Source: Prauserella flavalba (lineage in GTDB: Bacteria > Actinomycetota > Actinomycetes > Mycobacteriales > Pseudonocardiaceae). From it: a stretch of DNA of 64,000 bases. A program made the translations under genes and the position numbers. Shown one piece after another: positions 42,541 through 51,540 of this stretch. Location: contig NZ_MASU01000007.1 in assembly GCF_003202235.1 (NCBI RefSeq), positions 310,001-374,000 of the forward strand, read 5' to 3'. Position 1 is the stretch's first letter. The number at the start of each line of letters is the position of its first letter. Under the pieces are notes generated by a model. That model made no database searches, was not told the DNA's origin, and was given only the letters and a program-made list of their open reading frames with translations.

Positions 42541-43971
42541 CTAGTGGGCCGCCGCGACCGGCTCCGTCTCCTCCTCCCTGGCCGGTGTGCGGCCGGGCAG
42601 GAAGACCGCGATGACGAACGCGACCACGGCGGCGGCCGCGCCGATCGCCATCACCACGCGGAAGCCGTTCTCCGCGGGAACCGAGACGGGACCGAGCGAC
42701 ACCGTCAGGTGCGCGAGCACCACCCCGGCGACGGCGCTGGAGACCGACGTGCCGATGGAGCGCATCAGGGTGTTGAGGCTGTTGGCCGCGGCCGTCTCCG
42801 ACACCGGCACGGCCGCCATCACCAGCGCGGGCATGGCGCCGTACGCGAGCCCGATCCCGGCACCGATGACACTGGAGACGAACACCAGCTCCCAGATCTC
42901 CGACATCAGCACGATGCTCAGCCCGTAACCGATCGCGACCACGGCCGCGCCGGTCATGAGCGTCACCTTGGGGCCGAGGTTGCGCGAGATCCGCGCCGAC
43001 ACCGGTGCCATCGCCATCATCACGAGCCCGTTGGGTGCCATCACGAGGCCGACCGCGACCATCGACTGCCCAAGGCCGTACCCGGTCGCCTCCGGCAGTT
43101 GCAGCAGCTGCGGCAGCACGAGCGACATCGCGAACATCGAGAAGCCGAACGCCACCGAGGCCAGGTTGGTGAGCAGCACCTGACGGCGGGCCGTGGTACG
43201 CAGGTCGACCAGCGGCTCGGCCGTGCGCAGCTCCCACCATCCCCACAGCAGCAGCACGACCACCGCCGCGCCGAAGAGCCCGGTGGTGAGACCGCTCCCC
43301 CAGCCCCAGTCGGCACCCTTGGAGATCGCCAGCAGCAGGCACAGCAAGGCCACGGACAGCCCGGCCGCGCCGGGCACGTCGAAGCGGCCACCGGAGCGCA
43401 CCGACGACTCCGGCACGAACGAGAGCACGAGCGCCGCGCCGAGGATGCCGAGGCCCGCGGAGCTCCAGAACAGCAGGTGCCAGTCCGCGTGCTCGGCGAG
43501 GAACGCCGCGGCGGGCAGGCCCAGCGCACCACCGACGCCCAGCGACCCGCTCATCAACGCGATCGCCGAGCCGACCCGCTCGGCCGGCAGCTCGTCCCGC
43601 ATGATGCTGATGCCCAGCGGGATCACTCCGGCGGAGAGGCCCTGCAAGGCTCGTCCGACCACTGCGGGCGCGAGGCTGTCCGACAGCGCGACGACGGCGG
43701 AGCCGGCCGCCAGCATCCCGAGGCTGAACAGCAGCATGCGGCGCTTGCCGTACATGTCGCCGAGCCGTCCCACGGTGGGGGTCGCGACGGCGGCGGCGAG
43801 CAGCGTGGCGGTGATGGCCCACGCCGTGTCGGAGGCCGACGCCCCCAGCAGGTCGGGGAGCTTCGGCACCAGCGGGATCACCATGGTCTGCGTCAGCGAG
43901 ACCACGATCCCCGAGAGCGCCAGCACCGCCACGACGACGTTCGGGCGCGCCACGGCAGGGGCATGCGTCAT
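42541..43971 (-). CDS. MFS transporter, DHA2/EmrB-like efflux pump
   Basis: This 476-residue protein has about 14 hydrophobic helices. GRLGDMYGKRRMLLFSLGML is the MFS loop 2-3 motif and GRALQGLSAGVIPLGISIMRDELP is the motif C/helix 5 region. It diverges from a P450/TetR/ferredoxin operon, a common arrangement in which the TetR regulator controls export of the substrate or product. Specificity unknown. Confidence 0.85.
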   Translation of the reverse strand: MTHAPAVARPNVVVAVLALSGIVVSLTQTMVIPLVPKLPDLLGASASDTAWAITATLLAAAVATPTVGRLGDMYGKRRMLLFSLGMLAAGSAVVALSDSLAPAVVGRALQGLSAGVIPLGISIMRDELPAERVGSAIALMSGSLGVGGALGLPAAAFLAEHADWHLLFWSSAGLGILGAALVLSFVPESSVRSGGRFDVPGAAGLSVALLCLLLAISKGADWGWGSGLTTGLFGAAVVVLLLWGWWELRTAEPLVDLRTTARRQVLLTNLASVAFGFSMFAMSLVLPQLLQLPEATGYGLGQSMVAVGLVMAPNGLVMMAMAPVSARISRNLGPKVTLMTGAAVVAIGYGLSIVLMSEIWELVFVSSVIGAGIGLAYGAMPALVMAAVPVSETAAANSLNTLMRSIGTSVSSAVAGVVLAHLTVSLGPVSVPAENGFRVVMAIGAAAAVVAFVIAVFLPGRTPAREEETEPVAAAH

Positions 43972-44095
43972 GGGAAGTCTCCGTCTTCGGAAAAGATGCT
44001 TGTGCGTTGCAAGTTTAAATCAGACGCTTGACGAAGGCGAGCGGGGGGCGGTTGACTGGCCACGTACTCGACGGCTACTTCGAGGAGAATCCACC

Positions 44096-45316
44096 GTGGG
44101 CCATGCCGGAACCGAGAAGGCGCCGAGCTATCCCTTCACCGGTCCTGCGGCGCTGGAGCCGCCCGGGGAATGGGAGAAACTGCGGCGGCAGTGCCCCGTC
44201 GCGCGGGTGACGTTGCCGAGCGGCGACGAGGCATCCCTGCTCACGCGCTACGACGACGTGAAGCAGGTGCTCGCGGACCCCAGGTTCGGCAGGCTCCTCG
44301 ACGCCCCCGACGCGGCGCGCATCTCCGACACCGAATCGGGCGGGCTGTTCAACAGCGAGATGGCGACGACGCTCCCCCAGAGTGGCGAGGCCCACCAGCG
44401 GTGGCGCCGCATGGTCAACAGGTGGTTCACCGCCAAGCGGATGGCGGCGCTGCGGCCCGGCATCGCGGCGATGGCCGAGCGGCTCGTCGACGACATGGTC
44501 AAGTCGGGCTCGCCCGCCGACCTCAAGGCGAGCGTCGGGTTCCCGCTCCCGGTGTGGGTCATCTGCGACCTGCTCGGCGTACCCGACAGCGACCGCGACC
44601 GGTTCGCCCACTGGTCCGACTCCCTGCTGAACCTGACCCGCTACACCGAGGACGAGGTCAACGCCGCGCAGGAGGAGTTCTTCGCCTACCTGGCGGGCCA
44701 TATCGCCGCCAAACGCGACCAGCCGGGCGACGACCTGCTCAGCGAGCTCATCACCGCCACCGACAGCACCGGTGAGCGCCTGTCCGACACGATGCTCGTC
44801 GCCACCGGCCTCGGCCTGCTGATCGCAGGGCACGAGACGACGGCGAACATGATCGGGAAGATGATCGCCATGCTGCTGGCCGACCGGCGGCACTGGGAGC
44901 GGTTGCTCGCCGACCCGTCGGCGGTACGCACGGCCGTCGAGGAGGCGCTGCGCTTCGACGCCAACCCCGGGCTCGGCATGGTGCGCTACCTCGACGGGGA
45001 CGTCGAGGTCGGCGACACCGTACTGCCGCGCGGCACCACCGTGCTGTGCAGCATGGCCGCCGCGAACCGCGACGAGACGGCGTTCGACCGCGCGGACGAG
45101 CTGGATCTCGGCCGCACACCCAATCCGCACCTCGCCTTCGGCAGCGGGGCGCACTCGTGCCTCGGCCAGGCGCTCGCGCGCACCGAACTGCAGGTGGTGC
45201 TGGAGGTCCTGCTGCGCAAGCTGCCGACACTGGAGCTCGCCGTGCCCGCCGAGGACCTGCGCCGCGTGGAGGGCCTCGTGGTCGGCGGCCTGCGCGAAGT
45301 CCCGGTGCGGTGGTGA
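44096..45316 (+). CDS. Cytochrome P450
   Basis: This 406-residue soluble P450 has the I-helix oxygen-binding site LLIAGHETTANMIG, K-helix EEALRF with the ExxR pair, and heme loop FGSGAHSCLGQALAR with the thiolate cysteine. The start GTG 44096 has GAGGAG eight bases upstream. It is the first gene of a P450-TetR-ferredoxin-P450 operon; the 3Fe-4S ferredoxin is its probable electron donor. Confidence 0.9.
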   Translation: MGHAGTEKAPSYPFTGPAALEPPGEWEKLRRQCPVARVTLPSGDEASLLTRYDDVKQVLADPRFGRLLDAPDAARISDTESGGLFNSEMATTLPQSGEAHQRWRRMVNRWFTAKRMAALRPGIAAMAERLVDDMVKSGSPADLKASVGFPLPVWVICDLLGVPDSDRDRFAHWSDSLLNLTRYTEDEVNAAQEEFFAYLAGHIAAKRDQPGDDLLSELITATDSTGERLSDTMLVATGLGLLIAGHETTANMIGKMIAMLLADRRHWERLLADPSAVRTAVEEALRFDANPGLGMVRYLDGDVEVGDTVLPRGTTVLCSMAAANRDETAFDRADELDLGRTPNPHLAFGSGAHSCLGQALARTELQVVLEVLLRKLPTLELAVPAEDLRRVEGLVVGGLREVPVRW

Positions 45317-45318
45317 CG

Positions 45319-45966
45319 ATGCCGAACGGAACCGCGCGCGCCGACCGCGTCAGCGCCACCAGGGAGGCGATCCTCACGGTGGCCGAGCGGCTGTACGCCG
45401 AGCGCGGGGTCTTCGCGGTGTCCAACCGCCAGATCAGCGAGGCCGCCGGGCAGGGCAACAACGCGGCGGTCAACTACCACTTCGGCACCAAGACCGATCT
45501 CGTCAGGGCGATCGTGCGCAAGCACCACGAGCAGACCGAGCGGCTACGCGAGCGGATGGTGTCCGGACTCGGCGACTCCACCGAGACGAGGGACTGGGTG
45601 GCCTGCCTCGTGCGCCCGCCCATCGAGCATCTCGCCGAGCTGGGCTCGCCCACGTGGTACGGGCGGTTCGCCGCGCAGATCATGACCGAGCCCTCCCTGC
45701 GCGACATCACGTCCGAGGAGTCGCTCACCTCCCCCACACTGGTCCGGGCCATCGACGGGCTCAACCGGTGCATCCCCGAGATGCCGGTGGAGGTGCGCAT
45801 GGAACGCGGCGACATGGTTCGCCAGCTCATGGTGCACACGGTCGCCGAGCGCGAGCGCGCTCTCGCCGAGGGCTCCCCCACCCCCAGGAACACGTGGCAC
45901 GCCGCCGCAACCGGCCTGATCGACGCGATCGTCGGCCTGTGGCACGCCCCTGTCACGCCGCAATGA
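45319..45966 (+). CDS. TetR-family transcriptional regulator
   Basis: This 215-residue protein has HTH FAVSNRQISEAAGQGNNAAVNYHFGTKTDLVRAIV (about 30-64) and a C-terminal ligand domain. It lies between two P450 genes. ATG 45319 follows the P450 stop by two bases, with GTG 45313 (GTGA overlap) as alternative. The stop overlaps a possible ATGA start of the ferredoxin gene. It probably controls the P450 operon and the divergent MFS pump. Confidence 0.85.
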   Translation: MPNGTARADRVSATREAILTVAERLYAERGVFAVSNRQISEAAGQGNNAAVNYHFGTKTDLVRAIVRKHHEQTERLRERMVSGLGDSTETRDWVACLVRPPIEHLAELGSPTWYGRFAAQIMTEPSLRDITSEESLTSPTLVRAIDGLNRCIPEMPVEVRMERGDMVRQLMVHTVAERERALAEGSPTPRNTWHAAATGLIDAIVGLWHAPVTPQ

Positions 45967-46001
45967 CCGAAACCCGCACGACCGAAGAGGGAACGCACGA
46001 C

Positions 46002-46199
46002 ATGAAGGTCCAGGTCGACCAGGACAGGTGCTGCGGCGCGGGTTCCTGTGTGCTGACCGCACCGGAGGTGTTCGACCAGCGCGAGGACGACGGGGTCGTG
46101 GTGCTGCTCGACGCGGAGCCGCCGGAGCAGGTGCACCGCGGCGTCCGCGAGGCCGCCGACAGCTGCCCCGCCGGTGCCATCGCGCTGCACGGCGCCTGA
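46002..46199 (+). CDS. [3Fe-4S] ferredoxin (P450 partner)
   Basis: This 65-residue ferredoxin, MKVQVDQDRCCGAGSCVLTAP at the start, has three cluster cysteines in the pattern C-x5-C...CP (final SCPAGAI). This is the standard single-cluster donor for actinobacterial P450s. ATG 46002 follows an AGAGGGA site. An in-frame ATG at 45963 overlaps the TetR stop and would add 13 residues, so coupling is also possible. Confidence 0.92.
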   Translation: MKVQVDQDRCCGAGSCVLTAPEVFDQREDDGVVVLLDAEPPEQVHRGVREAADSCPAGAIALHGA

Positions 46200-46215
46200 C
46201 CCGGGAGGCTTCCTG

Positions 46216-47430
46216 GTGACCACCACCATGCACACCACGGACGTCCCCGAGTTCCCGATGGCCAGGACCTCGGGCTGCCCGTTCGATCCCCCGCCCGCCG
46301 CGAGGGCGAAGCAGCGGGAGGGCCCGCTCGTGCGGGTGCGCCTGTGGGACGGCAGCACCCCGTGGCTGGTGACCCGCTACGCGGAGCAGCGGGCCCTGCT
46401 GGCCGATCCCCGCGTGAGCGCGGACGTCAGCCGGCCCGGGTACCCGAGTCCCGCGCCGACCACCGGCGAGGGCTCGAAGATCAGCTTCATCCTCATGGAC
46501 GATCCGGAGCACGCGCGCCTGCGCCGCATGGTCACCGCGCCGTTCGCGGTGCGCCGGGTCAGGGCGATGCGCCCCGCCGTGCAGAAGATCGTCGACGACC
46601 TGATCGACGAGCTGCTCGCCGGACCGAAGCCGGTGGATCTCGTGGAGGCGTTCGCCCTGCCGGTGCCCTCGCTGGTGATCTGTGAGCTACTCGGGGTCCC
46701 GTACTCCGACCACGACTTCTTCCAGGACAACAGCAAGATCATGATCAGGAGGGACGCCGAGCCCGAGGAGCGCACCGCGGCGCTGGGCAAGCTCGCGGCC
46801 TACCTCGACGAGCTGATGGGCGCGAAGCTCGCGAAGCCGCGCGACGACCTGCTGTCCGGCCTCGCCGGCCGGGTCGAGGCGGGCGAGCTGACCCGTTCCG
46901 AGGCCGCGCAGATGGGCGTCCTGCTGCTCATCGCGGGGCACGAGACCACCGCGAACATGATCGCGCTCGGCACACTGGCACTGCTGGAGCATCCCGATCA
47001 GCTGGCCCGGTTGCGGGACGCCGACGACCCCCGGCTCGTCGAGTCCGCGGTCGAGGAGCTGTTGCGCTACCTCAACATCACGCACAACGGCCGCCGCCGG
47101 GTGGCGACCGAGGACATCGAGATCGCCGGGCGGACGATCAAGGCTGGCGAGGGCATCATCCTCGCCAACGACATCGCCAACCGGGATCCCGACGTGTTCC
47201 CCGATCCCGACCGGCTCGACCTGGGCCGCGATGCGCGCAAGCACGTCGCTTTCGGCTTCGGGGTGCACCAGTGCCTCGGGCAGTCGCTCGCCCGGCTCGA
47301 GCTGGAGATCGTCTACGGCACGCTCTACCGGCGCATCCCGACCCTGAGGCTGGCGAGCGACCTGGCCCGGATCCCGTTCAAGCACGACGGTTCCGTGTAC
47401 GGCGTCTACGAACTGCCCGTGACGTGGTGA
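46216..47430 (+). CDS. Cytochrome P450, CYP105-like
   Basis: This is a 404-residue P450. FPMARTSGCPFDPPP is the CYP105-type N-terminus, with LLLIAGHETTANMIAL (I helix), VEELLRYL (ExxR), and FGFGVHQCLGQSLARLELE (heme loop). GTG 46216 has GGGAGG seven bases upstream. Located 16 bases after the ferredoxin gene, with which it forms a classic ferredoxin-P450 pair. CYP105s hydroxylate diverse xenobiotics and secondary metabolites. Confidence 0.92.
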   Translation: MTTTMHTTDVPEFPMARTSGCPFDPPPAARAKQREGPLVRVRLWDGSTPWLVTRYAEQRALLADPRVSADVSRPGYPSPAPTTGEGSKISFILMDDPEHARLRRMVTAPFAVRRVRAMRPAVQKIVDDLIDELLAGPKPVDLVEAFALPVPSLVICELLGVPYSDHDFFQDNSKIMIRRDAEPEERTAALGKLAAYLDELMGAKLAKPRDDLLSGLAGRVEAGELTRSEAAQMGVLLLIAGHETTANMIALGTLALLEHPDQLARLRDADDPRLVESAVEELLRYLNITHNGRRRVATEDIEIAGRTIKAGEGIILANDIANRDPDVFPDPDRLDLGRDARKHVAFGFGVHQCLGQSLARLELEIVYGTLYRRIPTLRLASDLARIPFKHDGSVYGVYELPVTW

Positions 47431-47455
47431 CCTGACCTCCCCGCGGGTCCCAACT

Positions 47456-47508
47456 GCAGTGAAGGCCACCTTCCCTGCGTTCAACGCAGTGAAGGTGGCC
47501 TTCACTGC
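47456..47508. terminator. 53-bp nested palindrome (copy E)
   Basis: GCAGTGAAGG CCA CCTTCCCTGC, GTTCAAC, GCAGTGAAGG TGG CCTTCACTGC, 26 bases after the P450 stop. The only deviations are one base in the left half and one in the centre. Confidence 0.75.
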
Positions 47509-47848
47509 GGCTGCCTGAGCTGAAACGCGCCTCTCATTAGAACAGCACAAACGATCTTCAGCATGGTCTGAACATGTTTATGTTGACGACAACCAAAAGT
47601 CCCCTTACTGTTCGAAACGGCGAAGACACCCGGTGTGGGGCGCTCGCGTAGGCCCCGCCCTGAGCACTACCGAGCCGAAGAAGGTAGGGGTCACCGCGTG
47701 AGCAGGATCGGGGCGGATCCGACAGCGTCACCGGCACCGTCGCTCGTCCCTCTCGCACGTGAGCTCGATGGTTTTCCCGCGTCACGCCTTCTCCGGCATG
47801 CGCCACTTCCCCATCCCCACCGAGTTCTGTGACGAGAGGTAGGTACCC
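47509..47848. other. Non-coding promoter region of the sugar dehydrogenase gene
   Basis: These 340 bases hold no convincing gene. The part 47525-47615 is markedly AT-richer than its surroundings and contains AACAT-GTTT-ATGTT (around 47573-47586), a possible regulator site, with an unresolved promoter. The GAGAGGTAGG before ATG 47849 is the likely ribosome site. Confidence 0.45.
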
Positions 47849-49981
47849 ATGCGAATATCGCGCATGGTGGCACTGGCCGCCGCGGCGGGCACGGCTCTCG
47901 CCGTCGCGCCGGCGATCTCGGCGGCCTCGACGGCGTCAGGGAGACAACCCGCGCCGCCGCCCGATTCGGCCTTCCAGAAGGTGACCCTCAACGACTCCCC
48001 CGGCGAGCCGGTCGACCTCGCGGTGCTGCCGGACGGGCGGGTGCTGCACACCACCCGCGCCGGTGAGCTGTGGCTGCACGACCCCGACACGCGCCTCAAC
48101 ACGCTCGCGGCGGAGCTGGACGTCTACACCCACGACGAGGAGGGACTCCAGAGCGTCGCCGTCGACCCCGGCTTCAACGGCAAGAGCAACCGGTGGGTGT
48201 ACCTGTACTACGCGCCGCCGATGGACACCCCGGTCGACGATCCGTCCACACCGGACGTGAACGAGGGCGACGCGCCGTTCACCGGGACACCGGCGGACTT
48301 CGAGCCGTTCGAGGGCGTGCAGCGGTTGTCGCGCTTCCAGCTGGTGGGCAACGAGCTGGACCTGTCCACCGAGCAGCAGATCCTCGAGGTCGACGAAGAC
48401 CGGGGCATCTGCTGCCACGTCGGTGGCGACATCGTGTTCGACGGCAAGGGAAACCTCTACCTGTCGACGGGCGACGACACCAACCCGTTCGAGTCCGACG
48501 GGTACACGCCGATCGACGAGCGAGCCGACCGCAACCCCGCCTTCGACGCCCAGCGCACGTCGGCGAACACCAACGACCTGCGCGGCAAGGTGCTGCGGAT
48601 CCGCGTGCAGCGCGACGGCTCATACACGATCCCTGACGGCAACCTCTTCGAACCCGGAACTCCCCAGACCCGGCCCGAGATCTACCTGATGGGCCTGCGC
48701 AACCCGTTCCGGATCGAGGTCAACGACCGCGGCGACCTCTACGTCGCCGACTACTCGCCGGACGCCGCCGAGGCCGACCCCGCGCGCGGACCTGCCGGGC
48801 ACGGCCGGTGGCTCATGACGAGGGAGGCCGGCAACTACGGCTGGCCCTACTGCGTCGCGCCCGACATGCCGTACGTCGACTACGACTTCGCCACGGAGCA
48901 GTCCGGTGAGCCGTTCGACTGCGCGGCGCCCGTGAACAACTCACCGCACAACACCGGCCTCACCGAGCTGCCGCCGGTGGAGCAGCCCGATGTCTGGTAC
49001 ACCTACTCCGAGTCCGAGGAGTTCCCGGAGCTCGGCGCGACCGGCGGCATCGGCCCGATGGCCGGGCCCGCGTACGACTACGACCCGCGCGACCAGCAGG
49101 GGCGCACCCCGGTCGCGTGGCCCAAGTACTACGACGGCATGCCACTGTTCTACGAGTGGACCCGCGACTACATCAAGGGATTCCGCCTCGACCGTTCCGG
49201 CGAGCTGAAGTCCATTGAGGACGTCGTGCCGTCGATCCCCGTGTCCGGGCCGATCGACATGGAGTTCGGGCCCGACGGAGCGCTGTACGTACTCGACTAC
49301 GGCAAGGGCTACTTCGCGGAGAACCCGGAAGCGCAGCTCGCCAGGATCGACTACATCGGCACCGGCGGCAACCACACCCCGGTGCCGATGGTGGCGGCTG
49401 ACGTCGACAATGGACAGACGCCGCTCACGGTGAACTTCTCCAGCGCGGGAACCCAGGACGCGGACGGCGACCGGCTGCGCTACGAGTGGGACTTCGACTC
49501 CGACGGTGTGGTGGACTCCCGGCAGCTCAACCCCACGCACACCTACACGGAGAACGGTGGCTACACCGCGACGCTGAAGGTGACCGACGTCGGCGGCAAG
49601 CACCGGGGCCGTTCCGCGTCGGCCGAGGTCGACATCGTGGTCGGCAACGAGGAGCCCGTGGTCACCTTCGTCAGCCCCGTGGAGGGCCAGCCCTTCGAGT
49701 TCGGTGACGTCGTCCAGTACGAGGTCGCCGTCACCGACGACCAGCCGGTGGACTGCTCGCGGGTGCAGGTGACCTACATCCTCGGCCACGACGGCCACGG
49801 TCACCCGATCTCGTCGGCGACCGGCTGCACCGGGTCCTTCCTGACGACGGTGCCGGACGGTCACGACCCCGAGAACGACGAACTGGCCGGCGTGTTCAAC
49901 GCGACCTACACCGATCCCGGCGCCGAGGGCGTGCCCCCGCTGACCGGTACGGCCGAAGTCGCACTGACGCCGACCCACTAG
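47849..49981 (+). CDS. Secreted PQQ-type sugar dehydrogenase with PKD domain
   Basis: This 710-residue protein has a cleavable signal peptide (about 1-31, basic start, alanine-rich core, AAS-type cleavage). A six-bladed propeller follows, with VDLAVLPDGRVLHTTRAGELW, GICCHVGGDIVFDGKGNLYLSTGDDTNPF and YLMGLRNPFRIEV, which is the GDH-B/soluble glucose dehydrogenase (GSDH) family. A PKD domain follows near 520-600 (GTQDADGDRLRYEWDFDSDG), then an Ig-like tail. It probably oxidises a sugar or polysaccharide end outside the cell; binding of PQQ itself is not certain. Confidence 0.82.
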   Translation: MRISRMVALAAAAGTALAVAPAISAASTASGRQPAPPPDSAFQKVTLNDSPGEPVDLAVLPDGRVLHTTRAGELWLHDPDTRLNTLAAELDVYTHDEEGLQSVAVDPGFNGKSNRWVYLYYAPPMDTPVDDPSTPDVNEGDAPFTGTPADFEPFEGVQRLSRFQLVGNELDLSTEQQILEVDEDRGICCHVGGDIVFDGKGNLYLSTGDDTNPFESDGYTPIDERADRNPAFDAQRTSANTNDLRGKVLRIRVQRDGSYTIPDGNLFEPGTPQTRPEIYLMGLRNPFRIEVNDRGDLYVADYSPDAAEADPARGPAGHGRWLMTREAGNYGWPYCVAPDMPYVDYDFATEQSGEPFDCAAPVNNSPHNTGLTELPPVEQPDVWYTYSESEEFPELGATGGIGPMAGPAYDYDPRDQQGRTPVAWPKYYDGMPLFYEWTRDYIKGFRLDRSGELKSIEDVVPSIPVSGPIDMEFGPDGALYVLDYGKGYFAENPEAQLARIDYIGTGGNHTPVPMVAADVDNGQTPLTVNFSSAGTQDADGDRLRYEWDFDSDGVVDSRQLNPTHTYTENGGYTATLKVTDVGGKHRGRSASAEVDIVVGNEEPVVTFVSPVEGQPFEFGDVVQYEVAVTDDQPVDCSRVQVTYILGHDGHGHPISSATGCTGSFLTTVPDGHDPENDELAGVFNATYTDPGAEGVPPLTGTAEVALTPTH

Positions 49982-49995
49982 GCACCACCTCTTCT

Positions 49996-50048
49996 GCCCC
50001 CAAGGGCACTGTGGTTGCGTTGAACGCGACCACAGTGCCCTTGGGCGC
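49996..50048. terminator. 53-bp palindrome (copy F, alternative outer sequence)
   Basis: GCCCCCAAGGGCACTGTGG...GCGTT pairs with AACGC...CCACAGTGCCCTTGGGCGC around a single G, with two mismatches. The GCGTT-G-AACGC centre and AAGG/CCTT blocks are shared with the other copies but the outer sequence differs. It lies between convergent genes. Confidence 0.75.
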
Positions 50049-50074
50049 GTCCGGGCCGCGGGAAGGGTGCCCGT

Positions 50075-50722
50075 TCACGGCCGCGGGAACTCGGCGGCGA
50101 CATCGGCGATGCCGTCGAGATAGCCGGGTGACGGTGCACCGCTCACCGGCTCGACCTCAGCGATGACCACGAGCCGGTTCGAGCGTCTCGAGTCGTAGTT
50201 CCGACCGGTCCAGCGGATGTCGCCCACGCCGACGAACGATCCGGGCAACGGAGCGATGTTCCCCGTGCCGTGTACGTCGGCCAGCGCGCGTAGTTCGCGC
50301 GCGGACACGGCGTTACGCATGTCGACCCACGCGACCGACACGACGATCCGGTTCCACTGTTCGTCGTCGAGGGCGTACAGCATCCGGTCGAGCGAGCGGC
50401 ACGGTGTCCGGAACAGAAACCGTTGGACGTCACCGTAGGAGTTGACCGCACAGCGGGCTCCACGGAACAGTCGCTGTCCGGTCCGCTTGAGACTCAGGTC
50501 CTTCCACGCCGCGCCGGGCCGGCCCTTCGCTGCATTCCGCTTGCCCTTGTCGAGCTTGGTGCGCAACGCCTGGCTGATCGACGACTCGACCGACGCCGTG
50601 CCGCCTCCGGTCACGCCGACCTGTCCATAGGCCACGGTGGCCGCCAGCGCCGCCGCGACCGCGACCCCCGATCGTTTCCGCCATTTGCCGTCGGGCCCGC
50701 GCGGCTGATCCGGCTTTCCCAT
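50075..50722 (-). CDS. Unknown membrane-anchored protein
   Basis: This is a 215-residue protein I do not recognise. A short basic cytoplasmic start (about 1-18) is followed by one hydrophobic helix (GVAVAAALAATVAYGQVGV), then an extracellular part of about 175 residues. The latter has two cysteines (RCAVNSYG, TPCRSLDR) that could form a disulfide, and patterns such as WNRIVVSVAWVDM and VVIAEVEPV that suggest a compact alpha/beta domain. It stands alone, convergent with the sugar dehydrogenase and beyond the MftR-like gene. Confidence 0.6.
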   Translation of the reverse strand: MGKPDQPRGPDGKWRKRSGVAVAAALAATVAYGQVGVTGGGTASVESSISQALRTKLDKGKRNAAKGRPGAAWKDLSLKRTGQRLFRGARCAVNSYGDVQRFLFRTPCRSLDRMLYALDDEQWNRIVVSVAWVDMRNAVSARELRALADVHGTGNIAPLPGSFVGVGDIRWTGRNYDSRRSNRLVVIAEVEPVSGAPSPGYLDGIADVAAEFPRP

Positions 50723-50825
50723 ACGCTTCGTCCCCCATGTCCGCTTCCGGCCATGATGATCCGGTCACGCCAGACCGGGCGCAGCCATTCGGCCGGACGT
50801 CACCGGAACAGAGCAGTGGCCCGCG

Positions 50826-51452
50826 CTAGCCGGTTCCGGCGGGGACGAGCAGATGCAGGAAGCGCGCCATGATGTCCGGCAGCTCCTGGTCCGGGTGGGC
50901 CAGCCAGTACTCGTGCGCGGCCACGGTCGCGGCCAGCACCGCATGACCCACCGCGATGGCAACGAGGTCATCCGGCCCGCTCCCCCTGCGCGCCGCCACG
51001 AACTCGGTGGCGATGCGCCGCCATTCCGTGTGCCGCACAGTGGCCTTCTCCAGCACCGCGGGCACCGTGAGCAGTAGCTCGGCGCGGTGCAGCGCCCAGG
51101 TCCTGCGCTCCGGCGGATGACTCAGCGCCCTCGGCGCCGCACGGCAGAGCACGTCGGCGTAGGGCTCCTCCGGCGGGGCGGCCGCGAGCAGCTCCCGGAA
51201 ACGCGCCAGCTCGGCGGGCGACTCCACCCACAGCACGTCGGCTTTGGTCGAGAAGTACCGGAAGAACGTGCGACGGCTGACCCCGGCGGCCGCGGCGATG
51301 TCGTCCACCGACACGTTCTCGAAACCGCGCTCCAGGAACAGTTCCTGGGCCACCTCGGCCAGTTCGCGGGCGCTCGTCAGCGCGGGACGGCCACCGCGGT
51401 CGGCCACCGCACCGCGCTCACCGGAACCGGACACCCCGGCATGATCCCACAT
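50826..51452 (-). CDS. mftR: TetR-family regulator, MftR (mycofactocin)-like
   Basis: This 208-residue protein has an N-terminal HTH, VSVDDIAAAAGVSRRTFFRYFSTKADVLW (about 47-75), followed by RALSHPPERRTWALHRAELLLTVPAVLEK, the segment I associate with MftR. It diverges from a mycofactocin-coupled SDR gene across a perfect palindrome, as mycofactocin regulators do. No mftA-F genes are in the window, so it may be an MftR paralogue. ATG 51452 is used; GTG 51434 is possible. Confidence 0.7.
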   Translation of the reverse strand: MWDHAGVSGSGERGAVADRGGRPALTSARELAEVAQELFLERGFENVSVDDIAAAAGVSRRTFFRYFSTKADVLWVESPAELARFRELLAAAPPEEPYADVLCRAAPRALSHPPERRTWALHRAELLLTVPAVLEKATVRHTEWRRIATEFVAARRGSGPDDLVAIAVGHAVLAATVAAHEYWLAHPDQELPDIMARFLHLLVPAGTG

Positions 51453-51480
51453 CGGCCGTACCCGAATCGGTCTCGACTTC

Positions 51481-51495
51481 TGGCACAGTGTGCCA
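51481..51495. promoter_or_regulatory. Perfect 15-bp palindrome, probable operator of the MftR-like regulator
   Basis: TGGCACAGTGTGCCA has seven-base arms around a central G. It lies 29 bases from the regulator start and 46 bases from the SDR start in an 88-base divergent region. Confidence 0.65.
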
Positions 51496-51540
51496 TAACC
51501 TCACCTGGTCAACCGTCGTCAGAGTGGACACGGAGCAGCC

